DNA of 64,000 nt from Misgurnus anguillicaudatus (GCF_027580225.2 NC_073358.2:31522501-31586500), one strand, 5' to 3'. Positions 45,976 through 59,998 are shown, counted from the stretch's first letter. Notes: generated by a model from the letters alone, not told the origin. Numbers and translations are program-made.

Positions 45976-46851
45976 AAAGAGGTTTCATCAGCACACTCTT
46001 TCCTGGTCTTGAGGGCGTTGCAGCTTTTGGCGGATATATAGCACGTACATTCACAGCAAGACAGCAAGATGCAGAGAAAATAGAGAGAGAGGGAGGAATT
46101 AACATTTAAGGAAGACACATTCCTGCTTTCTTCTAGACAGGTATGCATGACTTATTAATGACTGTATGAATTCGTTTACACATAACAGTAAATAGTACAG
46201 TAGGCTACTGCCTATTCCATTTACAAATATTTGCAAATACAGCATCAATTGCATCAATTGCAAAGTGTACTGAACGTGAAAGCATTTAGCTTTCATACAG
46301 AATATGTGTCATTTGAATTGTAAAGGACATTAGGTGACAGATACAAAAACTAAGGAATCCATTGTTCCAAGGTGCAGTATTGGATGTGGAAGGGTTACAC
46401 TTAATTGTCATTTTGGCTTGACTATATGCAAATTACCACACATGTGGAACACAATGTGTGTTAGGTTTAGTTGCCTGACTCTAAATTAAAGCCTACTTCT
46501 GTTTTCAGAGCAGTTTAATATGTGTCAAATCAAGAGTAACACCTTTGCTTTTTCACTAAGCATGATGATTTCCTGTCACCTAAACACAATGACGCAAATA
46601 CTCTTAAAATACAGAACTGAAACCCATAATTGAAATTCACAGAAATGACATTTTGTTGAACTGTTACGTAAATGTTTTAATGCATTGTTAGTTTGTTTGA
46701 TGAAACAAATATTTTATTGTTTCATTTATTGTAGGATAGTGAGATCCTATTGGTCTCTGCATGCACACAAAAAAGTTATCCTATGTTTTGGTAGGCAGTC
46801 ATCTATAAAAATGCTTTTTAGTCATTAATACCTACAGTATATAAAAGTTAT
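45974..46851. other. Intergenic DNA
   Basis: No feature was recognised. Confidence 0.4.
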
Positions 46852-49006
46852 TTAACCCTCATAAGCCCTGATTTTCCTGTTTACACTAATGCCGCGTTCA
46901 CACCAACCGCGTTAAAGGTGTCAAGCGCGAGTGATTTCAATGTTAAGTCAATGTGAAGACGCATTGACGTGCGTCTGGAGGTCTCGCGGCGCGAATGACT
47001 GTGGGTTTACACCAGACGCGAGTTCAACGATTTGCGTGAGTAGATTACATACAAAGTCAATGCAAAGACACGATCAGATGTGTCCTCGCTGGGCAATGCA
47101 AATGACGCGGTTTGCCGCGAAAAACATGCGCTATTCGTCTCAAGTTGAAAATATTCAACTCGAGCAGAAGATTCGCATGACACGAAGTTAAATCCCGCGA
47201 GTAATCTAGAGCGAGTAACGCGATGACCAGCTTTGGTGTGTACGTAGCATAAGGCGTTTCGCGTGGCAGACGCGATTCCACCTCATTCGCGTGTCTAGAG
47301 TTGAAAAATTTGAACTTTGGCGGAAAAACGTGCCGCGTTAACAAATCAGGAACTTGCTCTAGTAGTGACGTGATTACAGGAAGCGAGCGGAGTCGCAGAA
47401 GCCCCTCCCATGACGTGACTTTCCGCGTGAATGTCTCGATGACTAGAATTTCATGTGCGGCTTTCCCGCGTGAATGAAGCGAGTAAACTCAAAATGTTCA
47501 AGCGGCAAACTAGACTGCTGTGAACCCACGAGAAAGGTCCTTGGGGGTCAAATTGATAGAGTGATTACAAAAAATATATAAATATTTAATGATAATAATT
47601 ATATAAAGGCTATGCAATGACGTCACTTTTCCACATGACCACGCCGGAGCTCACCCTGTTGAGTGGCAAAACGTTCAACAAAATGTCTGGTTTTTATAGC
47701 GGCTGTTGCGAAAACGCCAGTAAAACTGACTATTATCAGCTTAAATTGAATTGACCTTAACAGTGACCCTAAGGGGCTGGACACACCAAAACTTTTAAAC
47801 GCGGCTGAAAACGCCTTGAGGACGCCAAATGCCAGCTGTTTTTCAGCTGAGTGCCAGCTTTCTTCAGCTAAGCGCTTTGGTAGCTCTGATACGTCAGCTG
47901 TGAGACGGTTGGTTGCTGTGATACTTGTCCCGCCCATCCTCCACTGTGATTGGACGGCCCCGTGAGAACTGACATTGACGAGCTGAGCTTTTCTTCCAAA
48001 GTTGAACATTTCTCAACTCTTGGCGCTCAGCGCTGAGTGCGGAAAAACCGCCAGGCGCCGGTTTTCAGTGCGGAAGAAAACCGCTAGTTGCTGGCTTATT
48101 TAAAAAACGCTGAGCTTCCATTGAAAACAATTGAAAACATGCGCCAGCCGCGGGCGTGAAGGCGTTGGTGTGCACGCCCCCTAACAACTTGCCAAACAAC
48201 CAATAGTCTGTGGACATTGGCATATGGCCAGACATTGCTTTTCCTGACATATATGCTTGTCTTGCCTAACACTATTAAACCATACCACCTTTGTAGAACA
48301 CAAGGCTCATCATAATGGAATAATGACGGCTCACTGACAAAACTTTACAATTACACAGAATAAGAGTATTCATTGGTGTATTTTTATAGGATTTTTAATC
48401 CCAAAACTTTTCATACCTGACATATGGCTACTGTAACTGATTTACTTCTTCTTTGAGTGTTTTTTGCAGTCTGAAAAAGACCGTTCCAAATTTTTGTTGA
48501 ATCTGTTAGCACAGTCGATCAAACAACTAATTTTCTTATTTAAATTATGATCGAAATTTGATTTAAATAGTTTCTAGATATTGATCTTGATGTTATGTGT
48601 TGAATTCAGCCATCTGCTGGTTAGAAAATTACAGTTTAGGAAATAAATCATTTCGCCAGCAGTGGCCCATAGAGACATTTTGTGATTTTATGTATATATA
48701 AACATTAGAAAGGACATTTTCAGATTTATTCTGGATGCATTAATATTTTTTGACAAATAAAAAAGGGATTTTCTTTACATTTTCTATGTCCTTGGGGGTC
48801 CTTTTGCCCCCAAGGACATCTTTTGTGGGAAAAAAATGACACATCTTCAGAACGACCGAATCAAGCCCAGTTCTTTTAATATGAATATTGACAGTTATGT
48901 AGAAATGTAACAAAATCTCATCCCACTGAGATAAAGGAAACCATTTTTTAACTAAAGAAAAGTGGCTTGGGTGTCATTTTGACCCCGAGGGACTTATAAG
49001 GGTTAA
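46852..49006. mobile_element. Composite TTAA-flanked element with nested MITEs
   Basis: Left TTAACCCTCATAAG and right CTTATAAGGGTTAA are inverted ends with TTAA. Inside, CTTGGGGGTC and GACCCCGAGG words recur. CpG-rich repeat sequence (46892-47525) and a TAA-flanked MITE (47773-48181) appear inserted. No transposase was seen. Confidence 0.6.
47773..48181. mobile_element. TAA-flanked MITE (Harbinger-like)
   Basis: Ends GGGGCTGGACACACCA and TGGTGTGCACGCCCCC are inverted, with TAA at 47770-47772 and 48182-48184. Three-base TAA duplications suggest PIF/Harbinger. CAGCTG and AGCGCTGAG words repeat inside. Confidence 0.7.
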
Positions 49007-49368
49007 GAAAACATATGCTATCAAGTGATTAAGAGGTAGAAGAATAGTGGTAAGCGTTTACACTCCCCTTTGTGTTCTATTGTCATGTCATTGTTCAATG
49101 TTATATTTTTTGGTTGGAAAATGTTTTACTATTTATTTAAAACAGCAATATCTGCATAAAGATTCACATTTAAATATATTCTGCTGTGCTTGAAGTCCAC
49201 AGTAACTGTATGTTGTAAATTTTTTAAGGATATCTCTTTCATAGAAGCAGTGGGAGTGGTCCTTCTGTTAGATTTCTTATCTCTTTAAAAATGGTCATTG
49301 TGGTTCAACTGGTTTAGCTAAATGCATGTTTATCTTTTTGTTTCATAGTCTTTCACGTAGTTATATGG

Positions 49369-50846
49369 ATGGCAGGTGAGTTTAGACTTTCTTCAATCTC
49401 AAATTTATTTCCACTAAATATATTTTGGCTCTATCATGGGATTAGCTAAAACATCTTTGTTACTTTAGGTCTCTTTTATTATCTCAGGGCAGTGAATACA
49501 ACTACCCAGGAAAAATATCTATTTAAATGTAACTAAAGACAAGGACTATAGTTTTTTAAATGCCAGTTCATTTGGCTTATTTCTGAAAAGTGATAAAAAT
49601 GTTAAAGTTAAAATTGAAACTTTGTGCACAACAAACTTTGTGTTCTTTCAGGAAGTAGCTTTGAGACCGAGTTCCTACAGACTCACAACACATACCGCAA
49701 ACAACATGGAGCACCGCCCCTCGCCATAAACAGAAACCTGTGTCGCTCTGCGCAGGCATGGGCGGAGCACCTGCTGTCAATCAAGACCCTCAAACATAGC
49801 CAGAAGGACTATGGGGAAAATCTATATTATGCTTGGAGTTCAGGAACCACAAAACTCACAGGTCAGCTTTACAGCTCTGTTTACAAAATCCTTATAACTG
49901 TAGCAGGTGCATTTTTCTCCAAAATACTCATGAGAACAGGAGGCAAATCACTTACTTGATCAGTATGTGATCAAGTACACAGAAATAAATGAAATAAATC
50001 AAAGTTGTCACTGGATACCCTTTGCAAAATTCCTATGTACCATTTAGGTGCCAATATATACCACTGAGGTACAATGTATCTTTGAATGATTAATATACCC
50101 ATTATGTACCATGCATTATGCAGGTCTTAAAACACTATTATTTAGTACCAAATTGGACATCTGTACCGTGTGAACCATTCTCATCTTTTAGCAGAATGTA
50201 AAATATAACTTTAACTTTGCTTTGTTTAGGACGTGAAGCAGTGGAAAGCTGGTACAAAGAAATCAAGCACTATAATTTTGGCAGACCGGGGTTCAGCTCT
50301 GAAACAGGTATTTCCCCCTGAAATTGTTTAAGGTGCCCTTTAAAAAAATATATGTATTTTTGCTCTTACATTTTTAAGTTTAATCAACTAGGATGTACAA
50401 GTCATTTTACCTATCTTGACAAGTGATGAGTTGTGGTAACTTAATAAATAAAGTTGAATTTGCTTTAGTTATGTCAACTTTATTTTATACACTACAGCAA
50501 CTCATCACTAGTCAATACAGTTAAAATAACTTGTAAATCCAAGTTGATTAAACTTAAAAATTTGATTAAACTTAAAAAGTGCCAAAATAATTTTGTTACA
50601 GTGTGGTTTACAAAACTTTGCAACACTAACCAACACTAACATCTGATGCTTCTCTAGGTCACTTTACCCAGGTGGTGTGGAAGGACACAAAGGAGCTAGG
50701 GATAGGATTGGCCACTGATGGAAACACAACGTTCGTGGTGGGTCAGTACCTTCCTGCTGGAAATATATCCAATGCTGGGTATTTTCAGAGGAATGTCTTA
50801 CCAGCCGGCTCCCCTGTAGACCTTAAATCTACTGGTACTGGTACAG
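49369..50846 (+). CDS. CAP domain 1 (four exons)
   Basis: MAG exon plus three exons with clean GT-AG borders. Motifs in order: [77 protein letters not shown]. The final exon ends STGTGTG at a strong GTAAGT donor. The intron after exon 2 holds a decayed TACACTCT-family MITE. Confidence 0.88.
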
Positions 50847-52334
50847 GTAAGTGGTACTTCACATAGTACAGAAGAAGATTTAATAAAATTAAATAAATTA
50901 ATAAAGTTTTAATAAAAACGTTCATAAATTCCTAAAATTAAAAGTGGTGTCCAAATTTTATATTATACGTTATATTATAAATGGAAGGGGTGTTGTTGGT
51001 TATTACATATATAATAAATATTTAAAATATCTGACATCACTTTTAGCTGACAAAGTGGGACAAGCACATGGTGCATCAAACATGCATTCAGACAGAATTC
51101 CTTCACATCCTCGCAATGCAGCAACATCACCACTAGGAGGTAGGAGAGAGCCTTGTGAGAACAGCACCTCCATGGGTAAGACCTAAAAATTAAATGTGTT
51201 TCTTATAAATGTTGATGTTGAATAAAAAAGTAGTATTTAAACTATTTATTGCATTATTCTAAATATTACACCATTTAAAGTGTTTACATTTTGTGTTCAG
51301 TACTCCAATGGTGTCCTCTTGTATTTATTACTACATAACGTGTATACTAAAAATGCGAAGATCGTGGGAAAACTCACCTTTATTTATCTACCTAGTACCT
51401 ACCCTAAAAACAAACAAAATATTTTTGTTCATTTCTAGTTCTGTTTCTTTCTAGTCTGGCATTGAAGCTCGTCTTTCACGTTACGCTTTAAAGCATATAA
51501 CAGATGTATTTTCAACATCCCATTCAGCATTGGATTTGTTTGTCTTTCTGAACATCAAATTCCCTTTTGTGTTTGTCTGTACCAGACAGAAGCTTTGAAA
51601 CCGAATTCCTACAGACTCACAACACATACCGCAAAAAGCATGGAGCCCCGCCCCTCAACATAAACAGAAACCTGTGTCGCTCTGCACAGAAGTGGGCGGA
51701 ACATCTGCTGTCAATCAAAACTCTCATGCACAGTACTGGAGAGCATGGAGAAAATATTTACTATGCATGGAGCTCAGCTAGCAAAAAACTTACAGGTTTG
51801 TGTCTAGACACTTGTTCTGCTTAATTACTTTCCAGTAGCCTAACCTCTTTATGAAAAACTGGATCTTGGTGGTTTGGTTATTTCGAAGCAATCCATCATC
51901 AGCCATTGTCTATTAGTTGACATGTTATTGTGTTTTGAATGTTTGTATGTGACAGGACGTGAGGCGGTGGAAAGCTGGTACAGTGAAATAAAAGACTACA
52001 GCTTCAGCAGGCCTGGATTCAGCTCTAAAACAGGTAAATCCACCAATAAGTGATGCTTAAACATTTGCTAGAGTTTCTTTTCTAACACTGCCCTCTGGTG
52101 GTTTTTCCAGGTCATTTCACACAGGTGGTGTGGAAGGACACAAAGGAGTTAGGAGTTGGATTGGCCACTGATGGTAACACGACGTTTGTGGTGGGTCAGT
52201 ACCTCCCTGCAGGAAACATCAGCAATGCTGGTTATTTTGAAAGAAACGTCCTACCAGCAGGTTCCCCTGTAGACCTAAAATCCACCCCGTCTGCTGAGTC
52301 TTATGACTATAATAAACTCAGAGAATCTATGTGA
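49369..52334 (+). CDS. Tandem two-domain GAPR-1-like CAP protein (GLIPR2-like)
   Basis: CAP (SCP/PR-1) superfamily. The closest family is Golgi-associated PR-1 protein, which lacks a signal peptide and binds lipid membranes. Exons 49369-49375, 49652-49861, 50230-50307, 50658-50846, 51047-51175, 51586-51795, 51956-52033 and 52111-52334 join in phase to 374 codons. Domain 1 (about 4-155) keeps the cavity residues H51, E58, E83 and H100. A linker exon (about 162-204, ADKVGQ...) leads to domain 2 (about 205-358) with the same residues, then a short tail and TGA. Matching exons are the same size in both domains (210 and 78 nt), which shows unit duplication. The start MAG is chosen because it gives the right phase; the ATG 4 bases upstream stops right after the splice. 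There is no Gly2, so the myristoylation known for GAPR-1 is not expected. AATAAA lies at 52368-52373. Confidence 0.85.
51047..51175 (+). CDS. Linker exon joining CAP domains 1 and 2
   Basis: A 129-base exon in phase with both neighbours. It begins [11 protein letters not shown] and ends NSTSMG, where ATG G joins the next exon to give M-D-R-S-F. The sequence is polar, low in hydrophobics and probably disordered. The same ADKVGQ start opens the exon before domain 3 (52575), so the linker was duplicated with the domain. Confidence 0.8.
51586..52334 (+). CDS. CAP domain 2 (three exons) and terminal tail
   Basis: Motifs: [78 protein letters not shown]. All cavity histidines and glutamates are present. 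The last exon runs to a TGA at 52332-52334 and lacks the strong donor seen at the same place in domain 1. AG|GTTCCC at 52260/52261 is a weak, in-phase alternative donor. Confidence 0.87.
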
Positions 52335-52367
52335 TATTAAAAATAGAGTACTGAAAAACTGCTGTAA

Positions 52368-52373
52368 AATAAA
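52368..52373 (+). terminator. Polyadenylation signal AATAAA after CAP domain 2
   Basis: A canonical hexamer 34 bases after the TGA. It supports a two-domain transcript that ends here. Confidence 0.5.
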
Positions 52374-52574
52374 ATATCAAATATGTTGTAGAGATTGTAC
52401 AAAGTAAATGCAAAAAAATGCACAAGCAGCGCAAATGCATACTGATAAAATGCATATTGAATGTACTGGATGTACTTTGGATAAAAGCATCTGCATAAAT
52501 GTATATCTAATTATATGCAAATAGGATTGTTTTGTTCTCTCAATCAGTCTTGACTGACATATTTTGTTGTTTAG

Positions 52575-53550
52575 CTGACAAAGTTGGACAAGGACTTGCT
52601 GCTCTCAGCATCAAATCAAATCTGTTGCCTTCAGCATCTCACGCTTCTGGACCACCAGCACATGATTCACATCCATCTCCAAAGAGCAACAGCCAAAAAG
52701 GTAAGACCTCAGACTGGATTAAATTGGAATCGGATTACAAAATTATTTCCATTCTGGTTGAACATCTGTTTCTCTCCATGTGATGAAGGTCACGACTTAT
52801 CACAGTTTCGCCAGTCTCTCCTTGATGCACAAAACAATTACCGACGGCAACATGGGGCTCGGCCTTTCTCACTTTGCCCCACCCTTTGTAAAGAGGCTCA
52901 GGATTGGGCAGCACATCTGATTAGCATAAATACTCTGATGAACAGCGGCAAAGGCCATGGAGAAACGATGTCATACAAATGGACCTCCAACATGGTGCCT
53001 CCAACAGGTCGGTTGTACGGTATATCTTCCAAATATTTTTCGAGTATTTAATATACTTTAAGAGTTTAAAGCACTGATGAATGGTATTTTTTATATAAAG
53101 GAAAAGAGATTGCTGAATCATGGTACAAGGAAAATACAAAATACAACTTTACAACCCCTGGCTTTCAAAATGGAACTGGTAAGTTATTAATTTTCTATTC
53201 ATATTGTTAAATAAAAAGGTAAATTATAATAAAGCTGTACAATACAATGACAAATATTTATTTAAAATATAACCAATGTTTTTAATGCTTGTTAATTCTT
53301 CATGTGTCATGTGTCTAAAATAAGACGATTTAAAAAAAAATGTAATAATGCATGATTTCAAAAGAAAAAAAATTATCATGTGTGTTTAGGTAACTTTACA
53401 CAGATGATTTGGAGGTCCTCAGAGCAAGTTGGGATTGGTCTGGGATCAGATGGAAAGGGCAAGTTTATCACTGTGGCCTTTTACAAACCTCCTGGCAACA
53501 TCACCAACCCTGGCTACTTTCAGGATAATGTCAAACCTGCTGGAAAGTGA
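52575..53550 (+). CDS. Third CAP domain with linker exon, cavity histidines lost
   Basis: Four exons (52575-52700, 52789-53007, 53101-53178, 53390-53550) join in phase. The first is an ADKVGQG linker. Then come the CAP motifs FRQSLLDAQNNYRRQHGARP, LMNSGKGHGETMSYKW, ESWYKENTKYNF, GNFTQMIWRSSEQVG, NVKPAGK and TGA. Both histidines of the cavity are asparagine here (LMNS for LMHS, GNFTQ for GHFTQ); the two glutamates remain. The middle exon is again 78 nt. It needs an upstream exon ending in phase 1 and has no start of its own, so it is either a third domain of the same protein through an alternative donor or a separate gene whose start I cannot find. It is more diverged than domains 1 and 2 are from each other. 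Confidence 0.78.
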
Positions 53551-54174
53551 TCTGCTGAATTCTAAGCGTTTTACACATTTTATTACTAAATTAATTTATT
53601 ATTTTATCACCCTCACATTTGCAATACCATCTGAATATTACATGAACATATATATTTTTGAATAGTCACCCAAAGAATATTTCAACTGCTTCATGGATTA
53701 TTTATTTTCAAAAAGCACAAAAAGCTTTATAAAGTATTATAAAGGTAGTCAATGTGACTTGCTTAATATGCCAAGTCTTCTCAAGTCACATTTTTTGTGA
53801 TAAGTTTTTTGTCATTATTCACTGAGGATGATGATGATGATGATGGCAGCTTTGCATGAAACTTGTGTCTAGCACTTCAAAGCACATCCAGGAAAAAGCA
53901 CAAAAAAGAAAGGGTTTTTAAAAGTAGCATTTTACTTCTTTGCTGCTCACAAAGCCCTGGAGAGGTTGGGTGGGAATGCAAAACTGGACTTGCATGGTGT
54001 CATGTAGCATGAACATCTCTATTTCATTGTGTTGCTACAGACACAATAGTCTCTCTTGATAATCTCCTGAGCTTCTGCCTTTATTATGAATATACACATC
54101 CAGAACAACTTAAAAGTTATGCACAACTGTATTACATGCATGTTTACTGTGGTTAAGGACTTGTACTTGTTGAA
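53551..54174. other. 3' flank of the CAP gene
   Basis: AT-rich, with a short GAT run at about 53827-53844. No canonical AATAAA was picked out soon after 53550. Confidence 0.4.
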
Positions 54175-54367
54175 TACACTCTCTGAAAAAAAGGTTACAG
54201 AAGGTACAAACGTTGTCACTGGGGTGGTACCTTTTCAAAAGGTACACTTTTTGTACCTAAAAGGTGCACATTGGTACCTCAAAGGTACATACTGGTACTT
54301 CAAAGGTACATATTTGTAAAGGTACTGACCCAGTGACAACTTGTGTACCTTTCTTTCTAAGAGTGTA
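54175..54367. mobile_element. MITE with TACACTCT ends
   Basis: Left TACACTCTCTGAAAAAAAGG and right CTTTCTTTCTAAGAGTGTA are inverted. The interior has repeated AAGGTACA words. Second copy of the family at 42569-42817. Confidence 0.75.
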
Positions 54368-55856
54368 TGCATGTAATAGAATAAGAAGTGGCTAACATCT
54401 TCTGGAGGCAATGAAAGCCAATGCATTTGTTAAAGCTGTCAAAAAATACAGATTTACATGTGTAACAAGCATATACTTGTTATTCTTAATAAATGTCTGC
54501 AAATTACTTTATTGCTGCACTTTATTTCTTGCCAAATTCACTTTTGGCAGGCTCACTTTGGGTTAATAACATTATGTAAAAACTTTATGTAAGTCTGCTT
54601 TGATACAACATGGGTTGTGAACAGATAAAATTATGACTTTTTCTTCCATGTGCTTTCAAATAAAATATTTGTGATCAAACCACTATCATTAAAACTGAAT
54701 GATAAATTTACTTTTTAATTGGAAGTAAAATGCAAAACAATGAACAAGAACAATGCTCCAAACATTAATTTTAAACTACGTTTAAAGTTAAAATAATGAA
54801 AGTAATGGTAAAGAAGCTGCCTTTAATCCTAACAGTATTCATCATAAATGTATTAAAATAAAATATTTTTATATTATTATGAAGGGATTTACTGCATGTT
54901 TTCCTGCTACATCAAGGCAAAACTTTCTGTACGCACTGTATAGCCCAAACTGCACATGTACAGTACATTATGTTGGATACTCCAAACAGAAAAACAAGTT
55001 TTGTTTTGAGTTTCCTGGACACTCTGTATCTTTATGTGTCACTGTGAGCCTCAAATGAGAGGCTTGCACAGGGAAAGTTTCTATAGCACGTTTCTATAGA
55101 GCTCTTTGTTGTGCCAATTGAGGGCAATTGAGTTTTTTTTTTCCCGACTGGGTTAACTTTCCTCATAGGAATCACCAGCAACAGTAGGCAAGTAAAAGCA
55201 AAGTCAGGCATTATCCACATGCCTTGCCATATGAACTGTACCTGTAAGTCTGGTATAAGAAAAAGCTATAGTGCTCACTATATTTCAGTTCATATTTTGT
55301 AATTCTGTTGTTAAATTATACAATATTTATTGTTACTTTGTATAATCTTTTGTTGTCATCAATCATTTAATTTATCACAGAGGCAATTAAGTGTCCCCTT
55401 AATATATAGTAAAATTTTGCATGCCCAGCAAGCAATAGCCATTATTTCACCAAATAGGTTAACTTTAGACATGATTGATAGTCTGGTTATAAGTAACTCA
55501 GTTACTTCAGATGCTGTGATCAATTACTTTGAAATGTTTTGTATTTTTAACAATATTAAAGGTTGTTTTAGGTCAAGCACTGCTAGAAATGTTGCACCCC
55601 AAAGGCCTTTTTCGCCTATTCAAAATTTCTGGCAGGCACCTGCCGTGTGGATCTTTGTGTGCAAAGCAGCTGCTCCCATGTCGGTATTACACTTTGAGTG
55701 TTAATCAATAATGTAGTGCATAGTTTTACCTTACACGCTTCCTGCTTTTACACAACAAAACACAGTTAACTATATAAATGTACACAGTCTATCATGTTTG
55801 GGCTCCCAACTCCTCACTACCTGAGACATACACTGGTGTGCTATATTTCTGTCCTT
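54368..55856. other. Intergenic DNA
   Basis: No gene or bounded repeat was seen. The frame at 55330-55704 has no domain or splice support. Confidence 0.4.
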
Positions 55857-55864
55857 CTTTAGTT

Positions 55865-56150
55865 CAGAGGTGCACAAACTAGGGCCCGCAGGCCAAAGTT
55901 GGCCCGCAATGACCTTGAATTTGGCCAGTATGTCACGTGAAATAAGGAAAAAGGATAAACGCAGATGTTTATATTTCTAATTAAACATTTTCTAAAACAT
56001 TTTCTGTTGCTTATTTACTTTTTAAATATTAGAAAATTATAAATTAGGCCAACTCTAATTTTAATAGAACATAGCAACATTTACTTTTGGCCCATGGCCC
56101 TCAGTCAGGCCCTTTTTGGCCATTGGTTGGAAAAAGTTTGGGCACCCCTG
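55865..56150. mobile_element. Short hAT-type MITE
   Basis: Left CAGAGGTGCACAAACTAGGG and right AGTTTGGGCACCCCTG are inverted ends. A perfect 8-bp duplication CTTTAGTT lies at 55857-55864 and 56151-56158. It contains GGCCCGCAGGCC-like words and no frame. Confidence 0.9.
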
Positions 56151-56158
56151 CTTTAGTT

Positions 56159-57343
56159 GAATCAATGAACTTATTACATCTCATAACGTTTTTGGTCTGA
56201 AAACCTACTTTTTTGCAATAAGTGGAGAAAACATTGAGATCAGACTTGAGTTAATTCTGAACTATGCATAGAAGATGTTGCCAGGAAATTTTTGATCCTC
56301 CAATCAGGATCAGACAAGCCCTAACGTTACGCTTGAAGCTATTTTTTTGAAGAGCTTTTTACTAATATATCTTAAATGTTTTTGCTATGGCTGAATTTAT
56401 TGTAATGCCTAAAACTGCCTGGGAGCAAGGCTGATCATTAACAGGTCTGCATGTCAACAATTTTCATGATCCAATGTCCTGTAATGTCATTAAGACTCCC
56501 TGCTGTTGAAAACCATCCTCCCCTTGCTATTAATCCCATTTTGTTTTATGCTAGCTCATCCTATGTCTGTTCCTATCTGATACATGAACTGAATCCCCCC
56601 AAAGTATGACACCTGTGATAAATAATTTACCAGTGTGTTGCATCCCACTTCTGCTGGGACACACAGTGCTTCTGACAGCCCAAAATATATTTGTAATATA
56701 TTTATAGCAATGTGGATGGGTCATTTTAACAAAATTGTTTTTAAAATATTCATATATTTTGCTTTAGTCTGTCAGTAGAAAATGTTTCAACTGTAATAAT
56801 TCATTCATGACTTTCTATTAGTGCAAATACAATTGCCATAATAAGCTGATATCCTTGTCAGAATAAAACATTAGCATAGATAAATTATGCCCCAGTGTTT
56901 ATTTTTAATCATAAAATAATAATACATAATGCATAAAAATACATATTTTGGTTTAAAAAGATAAGATGTGCGTTCGTGTGTTTTCCTAACCAGCAACGAC
57001 AATAATGAAATGGGAATTTGAGCTGTTGCCCCAACCAAAAGGTAAATCTGTACAAGTAAATAATTTATTGTTCATTTTCAGGACATAGAAGTAAGTAGTC
57101 AATTTGCTCTGTAAACATGTAAGTACAAACAATGTTTTTGTTTGTTTGTTTGTTTTTGAAAGACGCTAATACGTTTAAAATTTGACTTATAATTCTCATC
57201 AGGAAGTTCATGTGTAATTTAAATCCATTCATCAAGCAAGTCTAAACATGCAATGTACAGTTTAGTGCAGGTGGTGGTGCTTGGTAACACGATTCTCTCT
57301 AAAGGTTTATTCAATGATAAACGCGGGTTTGTATGCGTCTCTT
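56159..57343. other. Intergenic DNA upstream of the tubulin gene
   Basis: AT-rich; nothing recognised before the promoter-proximal motifs. Confidence 0.4.
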
Positions 57344-57358
57344 GTTACCAATAGAAAC
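57344..57358 (+). promoter_or_regulatory. Imperfect RFX X-box
   Basis: GTTACCAATAGAAAC fits GTNRCC-N3-RGYAAC with one mismatch (A at the Y position). It lies about 290 bases before the tubulin start and 29 bases before a perfect match. Confidence 0.4.
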
Positions 57359-57386
57359 GGTTTCTAGCAGGACCTCCAGCAGTTTT

Positions 57387-57401
57387 GTAACCAGTAGCAA
57401 C
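57387..57401 (+). promoter_or_regulatory. RFX X-box, full consensus match
   Basis: GTAACCAGTAGCAAC fits GTNRCC-N3-RGYAAC at every fixed position. X-boxes are bound by RFX factors, which drive ciliary genes. TUBB4B-type tubulin is a major axonemal isotype, so the match is biologically sensible. It lies about 237 bases upstream of the ATG. Confidence 0.55.
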
Positions 57402-57420
57402 CGATCAAAACACCGCTAAC

Positions 57421-57495
57421 CCAATTAAAATAAGAAACGTCATAAGAACGCGTTTCCTTCAACCAATGAAAAGAACACAATGCGTGATTGACGTC
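57421..57495 (+). promoter_or_regulatory. Probable tubulin core promoter motifs
   Basis: CCAAT occurs at 57421-57425 and 57463-57467, and a CRE-like TGACGTC at 57489-57495. The transcription start is not visible; it is probably between here and 57638. Confidence 0.4.
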
Positions 57496-57637
57496 TCCAC
57501 CAACCACCTGTGTTTGCGTGTGACCGTTAAAACTGAGAACCGTTTTGTGAGTTTCGCATAGTTGGAGTGTGGCAGCAGAGCCAACGGAAAATACTTTTGT
57601 TATTTAATTAACGTGACTCTTTTGTTAACTGTTCACC

Positions 57638-59998
<2,361 letters not shown>

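Noticed and set aside
45789..46148. Open frames on both strands across 45.8-46.1 kb
   Set aside because: They consist of the (TG)n tract read as poly-His-Thr or poly-Cys-Val; no other coding evidence.
46892..47525. CpG-dense stretch as a promoter island
   Set aside because: Its words recur at 15660-15885 and it sits inside a TTAA-bounded composite, so repeat origin is more likely.
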